Below are positions 23,884 to 38,149 of a DNA stretch of 64,000 nucleotides, in pieces. The stretch lies in NCBI GenBank assembly GCA_011009095.1, contig VTPC01091272.1, forward strand, positions 421,016-485,015, given 5' to 3'. The DNA comes from Ignelater luminosus. Lineage: Eukaryota > Arthropoda > Insecta > Coleoptera > Elateridae. Below the pieces are notes generated by a model, which saw nothing but the letters and a program-made list of their open reading frames with translations, did not search any database and was not told where the DNA came from. Each line of letters begins with the position of its first letter. Position 1 is the stretch's first letter. Position numbers and translations under genes: made by a program.

Positions 23884-24091
23884 AGCTTTTTGCATAAATA
23901 ATGTCGCAAATCATTTCTTTAATGAAGCAATTAACTAAATATACGAAATCTAATTTCATATTAATTATCCAAAGTCATCTTTGGGCTCTTAGGGAATAAA
24001 TTTTATGTAATTAATGCTAAATCAGATTTCGCGTATTTGATCAATTCATTCATTAAGAGAATGTACTGCGACATTATTTATGCAAAAAGCT
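23884..24091. mobile_element. MITE with long inverted arms
   Basis: The outer 25 bp (AGCTTTTTGCATAAATAATG TCGCA on the left) are perfectly mirrored on the right (TGCGACATTATTTATGCAAA AAGCT, ending 24091). The similarity continues, diverged, for about 80 bp into each arm, so the 208-bp element is nearly all stem. GTA flanks it on both sides (to 23883 and from 24092), a possible 3-bp target duplication. There is no coding capacity. The superfamily is unassigned. Confidence 0.75.
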
Positions 24092-24099
24092 GTACGATG

Positions 24100-27000
24100 T
24101 TACAAAAAAGTAAGTGCTTTCTAGAAGTCTCTGTATACAAATTACAAGAGGCTTGCTGATAGTAATGAAAGAATGTTTATAATTTAATTTCAAAGAAAGG
24201 TTTTTCTTTATTTTCTTTCATATATAGTTTGTGGTTGGATCATGAGTAGAATTAGTTATCCTAAATTTTATCTGGAAATATGTTTATAATTTTTCTGAAA
24301 TTAAAATTAAATAACTTTGATTAATAACCTTGTGTACATGGTTTAACCTTCATCAAAAGTATTAAGTTTGAGATTAGAATTCTTAATTATGTTAACTCTA
24401 CAGTCTGCTGACCAGATTATACACTTATTGCTTTAACAATAATTCACATTTTTTAAAAATACATTTAACAGTTAGATTTAATTATTTCTTATATAATACA
24501 CTGAGCGATAATAATTAATGATATATATTTACTTCACTTTGTATATATCTATGTATTTTGGATTGTTATGAATTTACGACTTTTTTATTCAATGGAATTC
24601 CTTTACGATTATACTAATAAATAATTAAAGCACTTATGTTATCATTATCGTTTTATTTGTATTTATAAGCTTGATATTGACCTTACCTTTTTGAAAGATT
24701 TGGGCTAGCCTTCATAAGAAGAGCAAATAACAACCTACCCTCTACCCACGGAGAGAAAACTTGTTCCAATAAAATTTGTCCGGATTATCTGCAAGAGTTA
24801 TTTTTGCAAAGATTCGGCATTTTTTGATTTCTTTTATAGCATGAAAAACAAGCAGGATAATGCTCGTTCAATAAACCTATCTTCTTATTAAGCCTTAATA
24901 ATAGTTTCTATAGATTTCATTTAAAAATTGAGAGTACATTTTAGGAATTTTCATTTTAAGAATTTTCCTCCTGAAGGCTATCATAAAGAAGTTTAAACCT
25001 CTATTGAAATATCTACGTACTTTATTAATAACTCTATAAGCAATAAATCACTCCTTTTTTGTAATTAATTTAGCTTCTAATGACTTCCTAAATATGTTCT
25101 TGGGTCCAGTTTAATTTTTCAACAAAAAGCTTTTAATAATTGAGTTGATTTAATGGAAGAAAAAGAAAATGAAAGCGTCTCATCGATATATTATCTAAAT
25201 CTTTAAATCTTTTACTGTAAAGAAGAATGTTGGTGACGATCCTGAAGCTTTCTCCGCCGTAAATCTTGTCATCGGTTTTCTGACTAGCTCTGAAAGACTC
25301 GTAAACAACCCTCGTAGGTTAAAGAAAAAAAATGCGTTGTTATAGTACAAGTTTCAACAAGGAGACATATGTAATAAACAAACGACCAATTCACCAGAAA
25401 ACAATTTCGGTAAAAGGTGTCTAAACATCATAAAAAAAGCGAAAGAGCGTGCCATAATTTTTTTACCGATTTTCCAGAGTTTTTCCTGGAGACAATATAT
25501 CTGAAGTGTTTCCGGAAATGTCCCGCGGACTTTCCGGAACCGCGCACACAACGCAACGCAAATATCTTTTAACGTATAGTCGAATTGGGGATGTTTTATT
25601 GAAAGTTAAAAGTTTGAAAAAGTTTTTGTGTTGTGCTTCCGAATTGCCTTTACTTACTTTCTTTCTTTCCTTTTTACTTCTTTTCCAATCTTCACTTGAT
25701 TAACTTATAAGATTTATTTTAGAATTTTTACTACCTATAGGCGTTTATAATACTTTTTACAAATTCCATCAAATCTCATGAGCTTACTTTCTTTCTTTTT
25801 TTGAATTTTCTAAGGAAACATCGAAGATTACGTAATGAAAACATCGGAGAATATTTCATCAAAGCTACAGTGAGACATTTTTGTTTCACACATAAGACAT
25901 CGATAAATAAAAACTTGACCGGAGCAAAGCATCGGGTTGTTCCGGATTCCGGAGGTAATTTGATGTTGATGTTTTATCGACTGATGTACACTCTGCTGGC
26001 GCCATGAGCAACTATCCTGTAATCTTGTAATTTGCGCTTTAAATTATACAATCAATTAATCACGGGCAACTGGTAGGTCATATTTCATCGCGAACTGTTA
26101 AAACATGCATTAGTAGAGCTGCGATGTCACTTTTTATATCCCTGCGCATCGTTTTCATAAAACTTACTCGATTATTATGTTCTCTCTCTACCGTTTTCTG
26201 TTCGCTATAGAGTTTTATGAACAAAAGAGCTTTCCCCTTATACATACATAATATACAGTTATTAAATATTTTTAGTAATTCTACAACCAAAACCCTATTT
26301 TATATAGTTATTCTTGCAATATTTGCCCGGCAATTTTTGTTGTCAATAATTTAAACAGATTGCGGTTGCGTTTAATCTATATACGTAGGAACGACAAAAA
26401 CTGATCATTATTTATTACATGGGGTAAGTACCGTTTTGTAATGGGATTTGCTCTTTACCCAACACAAAATGTATAGTTCGTGGAAAACATTCACGAGCAC
26501 GAAAGTACTAAATAATTAAGTAAAGAAACTGTTTCTAAAAACTCTTTATATCAAATTCCATGAAGGAAACTTCTCTTTAACGATTTATCTAAGGTTATCG
26601 TTTAATGATCAGTGATACTGAATGGTCGATTTTTTATATGAAAAATAAAATTAGGTATGCCACCTAATTGGCATACTCTAAGGGTAATTATTGGAAAGTA
26701 GCCCATGATATGTACTGAAACACATGTTTATAATTTATTCTAATGAAATTGAACATACAAAATACTTCTCCTGGCAAGTTAGTTGGCAACCTTGACGTAG
26801 ACAATAACTTGCAATAATCTTTACATTTGATATTGTTTTGTCAACCACTTAAACTAGCTAAGATACTACTGTCGGCTGCAGGTCAAATTATTGAGTTTTT
26901 TTCTTCGTGGTAGATTCTTGTTTTAAATTTCGACATTTCAGTTAACATCCGTATAGTTTCGTAAGGCTACAGGGTTCCAAAGATTATAGATCTCGTCGAA

Positions 27001-29610
27001 GAATAAATGAGTTCTTCAATGAGATAACAAGATACAATTAAATGTTAAGCCAAATCACGTCAGCTTAAATTAGAGTTACTTAACGAGTCCAGTCGATTTC
27101 ACGCAAATTAAATAGGCTCTAGGTTATATTAGCAGTAATTAAATACAAACCTTTACAGCCACAAAAACTGTTAACCGGCTTCTGGCAGGAACTGCTCCAC
27201 TAATCAACTATTATTATTAAACTCTAGCTAACGAAAATACAACAAGATGCATCAAGATTGTTGATTTAGCAAAACCTGATTTGACACAGAGGTATTTTAC
27301 GGAACGCAACTTGTATATTCCATTTTCTGTGAGACCCCGGGTATAGCAAAGCAATTGATAATTTATTCTAGTGTTTTTAGATCGAGATAAAGTTTTGATT
27401 TATTAATATTAGTGTTAAAAAGTGCTAGAAAAAACGAAATTAATTTTCTCATTTCAAATAATTTTAAATAAACGACGAAAAGTATAGAAATAACAACGTT
27501 TCAAGAAAAGTAATCCAAGCTTCTTCAACTTTATAAAGTTTTTAGCGTTTACTTTGCATTTTACACCAACAAATATCTTCTACTTGTTAATAAATTGAAC
27601 GACCTTGACGACTTCATGGCTTTTGCGTAACCTGTAGTAGGTATATAAAACCACAATGAAAACGATTAAAACCAAGCAATGCAATAAAATACAATTTAAT
27701 AGTGCTTTTTATGATTTCCTAACGTTTCCTTTAGCTATGTTAGAATAGTTACAGTTAAATGCATGAAAATATAGCTAGTTTATTGTTATTGCTGTTATTA
27801 TAGGATTTAGTGCATTATACAGAAAGAGAAACATGGTTATGATGATACCAAATTACATTTCTACATGCAGTGTACAAATATGTACCATATATATGGCTTC
27901 TTAGTGTACTGATATGATTATGAGTTGATTTTATTCATGCAGACTGCTTCTATTTATTCTGATAGTGTCTGCACGTTCTTCTTTTTCTTTCGTAATAAAA
28001 TTTCTTTTGTTTGTCTGTCTTTACAATAATAATTTGTGTATACATTCTTATCTTACCATCTAATAAACAGTAAAATTACTATTACAACTTTAGTATTGTA
28101 ATGTAGGTAGAAAGTTTATAAAATTTAGTACTAGAATAAATATAAGAAATTTAGCACAAACCTTCCACTACGCCACTGATTTTTTATTCTGCACTGTGGA
28201 GGAGATTTAATCAAAGCTTCAAGACTTCATTACTTTGTACTTTTGTCAACAGTTGATTTTTGTGCCGTTTAACGAATTTCATATCTTTTACTGTCTGTAA
28301 ATCTCTTTCAGAGTACTCACTATGATAAAAATAGATTCTTATAGTATAGGAACCCATTTGAGATTTCACAAACTTCTCATAGCAAATATCTGTCGAACGC
28401 CGCCTTATCATCTACCAGAACAACCATTTTGTAAAGCTCCAGCAGCAAACAGAAACCTTGCGTAGATTTATACTCTCAGAGTGCATTTTAAAGTCGATCG
28501 TCTACTTCTGCTTCTAGAGCTTTGACAGAATCAGCTCTCAATACATGCTCGTCACGTGCCACCGTTTAAAGATTATACAATGCCGAATTATACAATGACG
28601 GGAATTTGGTATCATGGTAATCCGAGTCTATTCTTTACAAGAAATTGCGGTTTTTGTTTCCTCCAGTTATCTAAATCTTTCTAAAGACCAAGCCTTGGTT
28701 TTTGGTCAATTTATGTGGACCTTAAATAGTAAGGGCAACTTAGGCCACATTGAGACTTAAGGAGCCAAAAAAATCAACCACTGCAGGCATCAAGGGCTAG
28801 ACAGAAAGCGTCATGTGAAACAAGTTGGCCCTAGAGGCTGCAGTTGCCCACCTCTATTGTAGAGGGAGTTTCAACACAGTTTAGTTCTTATTCGTAATGG
28901 TGGTAGAATTACACGTTTTTACATTTTTCTGACTAATGTAACTATTTCAGTTTCCTGGTTTTTGTCAGGTATTTCAAAAGATCATTGTTCAAATGAAAAT
29001 ACGATAGGAGCCTAAACACTAAGACCTAAACTTACAACTTAGTTTTTAAGAAAAACAACACAACCACCTGCAATTATTTTAAATATTAAATTTTGACAAT
29101 TTTGTAGTAATATCTTTTGTTATACTGTACCAATAGGTGTTGCAAGTCTTACAATTATGTTATCCTTTACCTTGAAGATTAATTAACAAATAGATGTTTC
29201 AGGATGACTTTTATAATTTTATAATTCCATTATCAATAATTTTGGTCGAAACCAGCAGGACTAGCAAACTTATGAAACATCTCTATCTGATATATGACTA
29301 CCCAAGAATTCTATGCAAAATCTAAGGGCAACTTTACTCGTTAAAAATATTTTTATGGGAATTGTTTGTAGAAGTGCCTGATCATTTAAATCTTTAAAGC
29401 AGTAAGAATGACTGCAATCCTGAAAACAACGTTTACAAACTTTGTTGCCGCTCTTGTAGCTCGGGAGTATTGTAAGTTTAGTAAACAGCAAAATAAGAAT
29501 AAACATTTCACTTTCACGCTTCTGTATTATTTAACAAAACCAACTTTGGGACTTACTGAGCCCTGAAGGAAACTCAGATTTTTGCGCATCTCCATCTTAT
29601 ATGAGACGAT
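24100..29610. other. Long AT-rich stretch without recognised genes
   Basis: Open frames are short and unremarkable. A compact CpG-rich patch lies at 25505-25560. A somewhat GC-richer stretch at about 28660-28880 includes GAGGCTGCAGTTGCCCACCT and may be related to the tandem repeat that follows, but no class is assigned. Confidence 0.4.
25508..25557. promoter_or_regulatory. CpG-rich cluster with paired TTTCCGGAA sites
   Basis: In very AT-rich surroundings this stretch holds two TTTCCGGAA motifs flanking the palindrome-like GTCCCGCGGAC, followed by ACCGCGCACACAACGCAACGC. CCGGAA is the core recognised by ETS-family factors in animals. The arrangement could mark a regulatory element or promoter, but no transcript start or nearby gene supports it. 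Confidence 0.25.
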
Positions 29611-29624
29611 CACCAAACTTAGTG

Positions 29625-30270
29625 TTTCAAGAAGGTTAATAGAGGGCAAGAACTGACCTTGGTCCACCAGAGGTGATCCGTAAGGAGGCGCGTGCCCATG
29701 CTCTCTGAAGAAAGGTTAATGTAAGACAAAGCTCTTCTGTCACCACAGGTAACCTGTTGGAGGCTTTTTTCCTTAAGATTAATGAAGAGTGAAGCCCAAG
29801 CTTGGGCCAGCGGAAAACGATCCGTTGCGTGGCACAATCCGAAGCTCTCTGAAAAAGGTTAATGTGCTCGACCTTGTACCACTGTAGGCGGCTGTTGGAG
29901 GTTGCAGTCCAAATCAGAAGGTTTTTGGATGGCGCAACTCGACCTGGCTTGTTGAATATCGCAGGCTAACGTTTTCTAAAGAAGAGTAGTCTATGTAGAG
30001 CAAAACTCAGTTTTGTGCCACCACAGATGGCCTGTTAGAAGATGCACCCCAGTCATGTTAGTATCTAGGTGCTTTAAAAAGGTTAGTGGAGGGCGAACCC
30101 TTACTTTGTGTCACCTCCTGTTGAGTGACAATAAAAGTTAAAGTTCGACCTTATTCTACCGTAAGGTATCTGTTGGGAAGTATAGCTCGATCCCTGTTCG
30201 TATCTAGTTTTCTAAAAATATTGAATTTACCTTTGTTGAAATGGTTAATGGAGAGCGTAACCTGACCCGT
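29625..30270 (+). repeat. Degenerate tandem repeat, about eight units
   Basis: A motif close to AAAAGGTTAATGGAGGGC, followed by CGACCTTGTGCCACCACAGG and TGGCCTGTTGGAGG, recurs with heavy divergence. Starts are near 29630, 29708, 29773, 29851, 29985, 30079, 30130 and 30240. Spacing varies from about 50 to 130 bp, so units have gained and lost segments. The block is richer in G and C than its flanks. No long frame runs through the units, so it is probably an old minisatellite rather than a coding repeat. Confidence 0.65.
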
Positions 30271-31386
30271 TTCGAAACAAAAGTAACTACGATAGGTTTT
30301 ACTCTAAGAGGATTAAAAGAAGAAGAAGACTTTAAGACGACGTAGTCAAACTACAGGTATGGCCCTCCATCGGAGCTACGACACCTCTACTTTCAATAGT
30401 AGATACGAGTTTCTTCCTTTAATCAACTTTGGCCTTCATTTAGTCTTTCGCATCTTGCATTAAGCTTTCTCAAATCTATTGTGTTTGATTGTTTATTCCT
30501 TTTGTTAAGATTTATCTTTAGTAGATTATGATTGATCTTTATAGTAGGTACCATCACGGCTAACACAAAATAGTTATTTAAACGCAAGGAAAAGCTTTCT
30601 GACCAACGGAAAAGTAAATAAACTTCTCATTTCTTGTACGGCTTACCAAAAATACACAAGAGGGATATTCCACTAAGACCAATTTTGAACTCAAGAAACG
30701 CTTCTTTTCGCAAATTGACTATTTAGATATACCCGTTGGACATAATAATTCCGGTGGTGGGAACAACAAGTAAGAGATACTGAACACTGTGGAAACAATT
30801 ACAGATATAAAAAAATTAAATAATGATATGCCAAAAGCTATTACCGTAAAATTGGAAAATTTCTCTTATTTACTCAGTGGCCATTGTGTGACTGTTTGGG
30901 CACTATTCTTGCTTTGGGGTATACTGTTGCCAACGTTCTATATGTTTTGAACTTTTACAGTGTAATTCTGCTTTATGAGACTCAATTCTACATATTTATT
31001 CTCGCGGGAATTTATTATTCCGCATTTAGCGTTTTATCAACTAAACATCTCCAGTGTTACAATCTGGATTTTATGGTTTTAAGTTTAAATGACAGACAAT
31101 AAATAATATGAGAAAACAAATTGAACTGTCATAACGACAGAGAGTGAGGAAGAGATATCTAAAGAGACCAGTGGTAACTGATAAGAAAATATAAGAATAA
31201 TCTTTGGAATTTTTAAAATACTTGTATAGCTCCATTAGCATATAATTTTGTGATTTGTGGCATTACAATACGGCTATGCCACCAGTAAAACATCTGCACA
31301 TTCCCAATTTTGAAAATATCAATCATCGCTTAATGAGGTCATAAGACACAAAATTATTGGGTTAATCAACAACATGATTGATATTT

Positions 31387-31420
31387 GAACTTCCTTGATT
31401 AGCAGGAAAATCCGTGAGTA
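31387..31420 (+). repeat. Dispersed short repeat, copy A
   Basis: The sequence GAACTTCCTTGATTAGCAGG AAAATCCGTGAGTA closely matches copy B at 31501-31534 and an inverted copy C at 47791-47826. In each, CAG is followed after seven or eight bases by a donor-like GTRAGT. Confidence 0.5.
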
Positions 31421-31500
31421 AAAATCATGCTGTTTTTAAGTTTATAGTTAATCTAATATTTTTGTACATATTTCTTGTTGATTATTAACATTAATTTATT

Positions 31501-31534
31501 GTAACTTCATTGATTATCAGAAGATCTGTGAGTC
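31501..31534 (+). repeat. Dispersed short repeat, copy B
   Basis: GTAACTTCATTGATTATCAG followed by AAGATCTGTGAGTC is a diverged copy of the motif at 31387-31420, 114 bp away in the same direction. Confidence 0.45.
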
Positions 31535-34500
31535 AGTCCTGTTTTTTTTGTTTTTTTTTAAATAATAATCAAATACCCTTAGCGCTGGTAAAATTAGCCA
31601 GAAATCAAATTATTTATTATAATATCTTGTACTCACCCAATCATTATATGCAATTGCATGCTTAATTGGACATTGTTCTAACACAATTTCATTTTTAGGT
31701 GTACATTTTCTGTTTATTTTAATTGTGATACTGAGCATTTTCTTCTTATTTCTTCAAATAAACAAGACATTCACCTAGGGCACCTTACTCGTTACGCCCT
31801 CTATATTGCATGCATGCAGCAATATGCCTGTCTAAAGGAGAAAATTATAATTATCCTTGATGCCTTTTTAACTTCTTATTTAGTTTGCCGCAGAAGCTGA
31901 TAATTTCGATACACCCTCGCTTCGTACAGCGATAATATAAAATCCCGTTGATGAGTTTTCCCGTTAATAACCGAACTTAAATCACCACATTTATAAAATA
32001 CAAATAATTACAAATGAAGTTAATAAATCAATGACTAGTTTATTAATAAAATATGCAAATGTAAAAATTGATGCACACAAAGAATTAAATTTAATAAAAT
32101 CAACATGAATTGCTAATAAATAAGAAATTTAGTCGAGAGTAATACCATTACATCAACAAGGACGTTACCCGAACTTATGAACCATCAAATTTTGATTTCC
32201 GTTTCCTTAAGTAGACAAGTGAGGTAATATAAACTCCTCAGTTAATTTTATCCTGCAATTCCGCCTGCTACTACCAGGACACCAGTTTTAACACGGTCAC
32301 TAAAAGTAAACACTGCACACAAGTTTACCAACATGGTTTAGGGTTGTTTCTAACACTTAAATCGGTTTATTTATTCTGACCTCTTTTACATTGTATGGCT
32401 TAACCAGCGTACGGCTTTTATATTTTTTAAATTCTCAATTAAAGACAATTTTTCTAAGTAAATAAAATATAAGATGATATAAATTTTCTTTTAGTAGAAA
32501 GATATAAAAAAATTCATAATAGCGAACAGTGGCGAAATTTACAAGCCTAAACTTTTGGGAGGATCATTAAAGGCGGGTTCTAAAACCAAGTTTCAGGACG
32601 TTATGCTCAGTAGGGTTTCTCGTAGGCAACCAAATTCTATTCATTGCTAGATCAAAACATTTCAAAATATGAACGTTAGCGGAATCATATTAAATACAAG
32701 AAACTTAATGTAAACTCGGTGCTAAATTGGTTTTGATTAAATCCCAAATATTAAATTAATGGACAGATTTTGGCGTGTAAATGTTTTTCTAAAACCACGG
32801 AAAATGTGTAGAGTAAATTTCATAACAGATATCAAAAGTAAAAGGTATGTTGTATATATACGTTATAGAGACGGGTGGTATTCTTTATACGTAGCGGGAA
32901 ACCAGGAGCAGTCCTGGGAAATAGGAACGTCGCAGTAAGCAGCAGCGTCAGGTAGTTTTGGAAACCCAAGTTTAACCTTCGAGTTATCAAATACATAATT
33001 TTATTAAATATTTTATCCCCATCAGGCAATCTCTATTAATTAGGGCCTTTAAATTTGGCAAACCCTCTAGTATCGTATTAAACATGCATGTGAATACCCA
33101 TTAGTAATTCCATCTCCGCTAACTTGGTGCCAACACTGCCAACATACTGAACCTCTGTTTGTGTAGCAATATCTACTGGTGTCGACCAGATCGTTATTGC
33201 GATCCGTATCTTTGTGTGCACGAGTTTAACGAGCAAGGACCGAAAGGGCCATCGCATTCACAGCATTTGCCTACTAACAGGTTATGTTCTGCGGACCAGT
33301 TGTTTTATTAAACAGATCGAATAACGAACTGGACGCTTGCGGATAAGTAAAGTCGATTTGGACAGCGGTTTTGGTGGATTTCAAGTATTTTAAATGTTAA
33401 TTAGGTTTATGACTGCATTAAATCTTTTTTTTTCGTTTTGACACATCCGTAATACCTTTCGATACAATTTTCACTTTAGAACATTTAACTTATTGATCGA
33501 AAGTGTAATGCTTGAACGTGATTTTTTGTAACTCAAATAGCATTTAAAAATTATCAATATATGCTGGTTTTATTTCTTCACATTTAAATATTTATGTGGT
33601 TTTAAGTTTTAAACCGCATCAAACCACAAGTGCCTATATAAGTCCGAAACAAATCTCTTTAATGAAGTTGAACTCACAAGACGGCAGTTTCGGCGCATCT
33701 TAAAAGAAATAACAGCACTCCTAGCAAATTTCTTTCCTTTTTATTATTATACCAATCGTGAATAATGATTCTTTTTCGTTTCGTAACGGTAGAATTGAAA
33801 ACAAAATATAAGCCAAACATTACGTATTCTTTAAAAGATGGGGAAAAAGCATCAGAGAAAACTTTAAATTTAAAGTAAATTAAGGTTAACAAATGCTTTA
33901 GCATTTCCATTTTTCACAGATTTCACACCAAACTTTGAAAACGTGCTAATTTAGTGTAACCATAAATATGTGTTTATAATAAGCATACGAGGCATCTTCA
34001 ATATTCAGCGTCTTTACAGATTATTATACATAGAATAAATTGTATATTAGTATGTTTTGGTTGTATGGAATGTTTTAAAGTAAAATTGCAAATTTAAAAA
34101 AATTATTTCTTGATATTACTGACACTGATGTAATAATACATGACATCATTTGACACTGGAGGCAGTTTAGTTCTTAAATCCATTTACTTTTAAAACTTTC
34201 AAACTAACATGTAACATCAGCAATCATCATTTATCATGTGAATACAATTTGAATGAAAAAGATGCCCTTATCAAAAACGTGAATCTTAGTATATGCCTTT
34301 CAAAATAGACTTCCTATATTAAATCATAAAATTATAATAATTAATATGCCAAATTTAAAGAAGTCCAAATGAATGGAGACAAGAATCAGTTACTTTTAAC
34401 ACATCATATTATGCATGTATTACGCACACTAGGCTGTTAATTAAATGCCTATGTAAATAATTGGATTCATTCTTCATGAAATATAAAATAAAATGTAAAG

Positions 34501-36440
34501 ATCAGTGCAAATGAACACATATAATATAATAATCACAGTGCAGTGGTCCTCGTTAGTAGTCAAGAGACATCATGGGTTTTGTTTTTTTTTATCTAGCCAG
34601 TTTTTTTCAAAAGGTCGGAGAACAAGAAAATCCGTTTAGCATAAAGTTCAGTATACAGTATAACTGTAAGCTACACAACCAGTCTATAGCCACTAAATAA
34701 ACAAAATCTCGCCAAAAATGTTCAAGCATTTATTTCAATTGGTGACTTCGAAATATATGCAACTATCAACAGGAGGAGTATTATCTAAATACCGCAACTT
34801 TTCACGAAACCTTCGGTCTTGGGCTCTTATCTCTGGTTATAATGGAAAATTCTACCGAGTGGAAATGTTTTTGGAAACGTATTTGAGTGAAGATCAAGGT
34901 ATTGATGATAATGTGCGGGCTGTAAAGAAGATTTGCAAAAAAAGCAGTTACAGGGGTCTTACCAATAGCTAACTGTCGGTGTCATCGATAAGACCACCGT
35001 TATCAAAGTAGTTACTAAGTAGTTTTCTGCATTTGTATTGGCTCGTAGAAATCGAGGTAAGTTGTCGTCAGAAGCTACCAGTGATATATCGAACAATCTG
35101 GCTTGGTTTTCTGCACTTGTGGCTATAGACTCCCTATGGAAGTAGGTCTTTATTTCATATCTACAATAAAAAAGGATGTGGGAGAAAGTACGCGCCTGAG
35201 ACGCACTGAGTAAAAAGTGAAAACCTTACATTCTGGAGATTTTTTGTTAATTAGTCGCAATAGCCACTTTTGATTTTGCTCAACTAAGTACGCAGGTGAA
35301 GCCTACATTGATTCACAAAATCATAAAAATTAGCAAAGTTTGGAACTTGAATCATCATTATTCACCAAAATGAATCAAACGGGCTGCTAAAAGATATACA
35401 CAGATTTAAAACACGTGTGCCGTGGAGGATACATACTCTCCCCCATTGTAGACAAACTTGTTGAGCCTTGGTGGCCGTGGGGGAGGGGCAGTATCTGTCC
35501 CCCAGTACAAGTTTCGTTTATAGCTACGCCGGAGAGCGTACATGCAATAATTCAATGCAAAAGCTGTACGGGGGGTTATAGTATGGTTTAGACAATTATA
35601 CAGTGTACTTGGGTTTGATGTCCGCCCATTCACTTTTTCGCAAAATGCTATTTATCTCAAGAAATAATAAAAAAAATAAAATATGATGTGGCCACTATGG
35701 ATAGTTTGGTTTAACTTTAATGGCGGCACTCTACGTGCCAAAAAAGTCAAAAGTCATAGATAATCATTGAAACGGTAACTTACAAAAGAATTATAGTGCT
35801 ATTTGATGTATTGTTCGAAAGTCCTTTATATGTCTGAATCACATTGCTAATTAACAAAGCAAACTTCACTGTACGCCATGCTTTGTTTGTTTTGTGTCTA
35901 GAAACCAATTCTCTTGCTAAAACTGTCATGCTCTGAGCAAAGCCGTCCTCCATTTACATTTTAAAGTAAACATAAATCGATTTAAAATAAGGCAAGCTGA
36001 TATTTTAAATGCTCTTCGAGTCCTTCCAGCACAACCCAATTTTCTCGATCAATTCATGGAGGACAGTTCACATTTGCAAGATTAGAGTCACGGTACCTCC
36101 ATTCACAATCAGTAGTTCATATAACAAAATCAATAGATCAAAAGAAAATATTTTGCAATAATGTCAAATCAAAGAAATAAGATATTAAATACATAGATTA
36201 GAGAATGCCTTTTGTACTCCTTACACGTTAGAAGTAAATAATGCCCAGTGTAAACAAATGATTCTTTAAATAAACCACTTTGTTTTGTATTGTAAATGAT
36301 GAAAACGGAAACTTTGAATCTTCTAGTGCAACTTTGTAACGTTTCCGTTCTATAGGCTTCATTGTCACCTTTTTGATTTATGTCTTTAGCCTTATCAGTC
36401 CTACCTTTATGTATAGATTCTAATTCTTTTCTAACTTAGG

Positions 36441-36490
36441 TTTTATGAATTTGGTTCTTTTAGACTTTATGAATTTGGTTTTTTTAGAAT
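36441..36490 (+). repeat. Short tandem duplication
   Basis: TTTATGAATTTGGTTCTTTT and TTTATGAATTTGGTTTTTTT lie head to tail with a period of about 24 bp. It looks like a simple slippage duplication. Confidence 0.7.
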
Positions 36491-38149
36491 TTCCTGTTTC
36501 AGCAAATAAACACCCTGTATGCAATCTTATATCCACTTTTAATGCCAGTTTTGAATCTGTATTGTTAGGTCTTTATTTTAGTAACCGGTTGCTGTTTAGT
36601 TTAATTTCTTAAATTAAATATTACTTTTAACATGAAAAACCTGATTCAACTCTATTCCTAACTCATGCCCAGAAGCTACTGACTTAGATTTAACTGATAA
36701 GGCAAATATTCTTTGTGACTTTTATTTTACAGTTTTATTTATTTGATTAAATAAGTTTATTCTATTTTTTTCTAAGAGATATTGCACACAAAAACCTCCT
36801 TCAAATAAACGCCTGTAATTCAAATTCTGAACATGAATATGCAATTGCTTTTTACACTACAGTGCTGTTTTTTATTCTGATAAAACAGAATCTGATTTTA
36901 CACGTTTCTTATGTTTCTTTTCATTTTGTTTTAGATTTTAATAGCTTTCCTGTTGTGCTGCTCATCAAGTTATCATATGATGAATGTTACTTTGAACTTA
37001 CAACCTAAAAGGGCACAAACATGTAACAATTATTATATTTCATTTAAACCTGTAGTTAAATTAACTTTTTTTATATTATAACAACTTTATAACCTTTTTG
37101 TACAATTTATAAATTAAAATTTTAAATTATGGAACTACAGCGAAGTAGATTTCCAAAGAAGTTTTTTCAGATGTTGTAGAATTAAATAAAATAGATGCTT
37201 CCTACAAGCTGTTGATTCAGAAAGAATTTATGTGTTTATATCTACATTAAGCAATTCCTGGGAATATTTCACAAAAAGCTTGCTTCTAGACCATATTGTA
37301 TAATTTGTAGTCATACATTAGAGGCACAGTTATATAAAGTCTAGTAGAATTAGGTATATAATTTTATCAAGAATCTCAATCAAGAATTTTTTTCCGATAT
37401 TATCAAAATTCATAACACAATAATCTGATAAAATCATGACATCTCAAAACAAGAATCGACTGTTCCAAATTGTTATCTTCATCAAGTAACTCAGAACGTA
37501 TGTACTTACATAACTTATTCACTCTTCACTGAATGTGAATGCAAACGAAATAATGGAAACAAGTTTTCTTAGGGTGTGACCGGTTCCTTGTAGAATCCAG
37601 AAAAACCAATTTTAGCTCTCTCAACTTCTAAAAATGCATAAACTCAGTTCGATAAACCACGTATACATAGCAGCTCCTATTTTAGGCTTTTTCAAGTCAA
37701 TACTAAGACTACACTAATCTTGGCTTTGGAGTCGAGTTCAGAATCAGAGAAGGTTTTTCAGTCTTCTCATCTTTTCTGCCCTTTACTTTTGCAGCTACAT
37801 ATTCTTCATTTTATTAAATTAAGTTAATAGAATATCAAGAAGTGAGGTTTTGTGACTTTTCTGCACGTTTTACAGCTACTTTTAAGAAAGATTGCATACC
37901 TATCAATGAATTTGACAATGACAAATTGCCCTAATTGCAATATAATATGCAGCGAGTTGTACTGAAAGGTGCAGCTTTTTTGGCAGCGATGATGATATAA
38001 AAACCTAAACAAACGTTGAACACGTCAAAAACTAAACACAAATAAGAACTTACTAATGTTAGGACAAGGGACATAAGTTGCTTTCTATTTTGACAAAATA
38101 TACCTGACAGTCATAGAAACAAAATGTTTTTGTTGCTCATTCGTTGTTA

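Larger units (their letters stand above)
30290..38140. other. Long AT-rich stretch without recognised genes
   Basis: Only chance-length open frames were seen. Small items are the motif copies at 31387-31420 and 31501-31534, a hairpin with arms TATTGC/GCAATA near 31805-31826, a slightly GC-richer stretch at about 33100-33380, and a short tandem duplication at 36440-36490. Confidence 0.4.

Noticed and set aside
34718-34972. 84-codon plus-strand frame with a fair start context (CAAAAATG)
   Set aside because: The length is common by chance here and no domain or splice donor supports it.
36935-37081. Open frame after a very good acceptor (CATTTTGTTTTAG)
   Set aside because: No donor or poly-A signal fits, and the predicted peptide is low in conserved-looking features; T-rich DNA produces many such acceptors.
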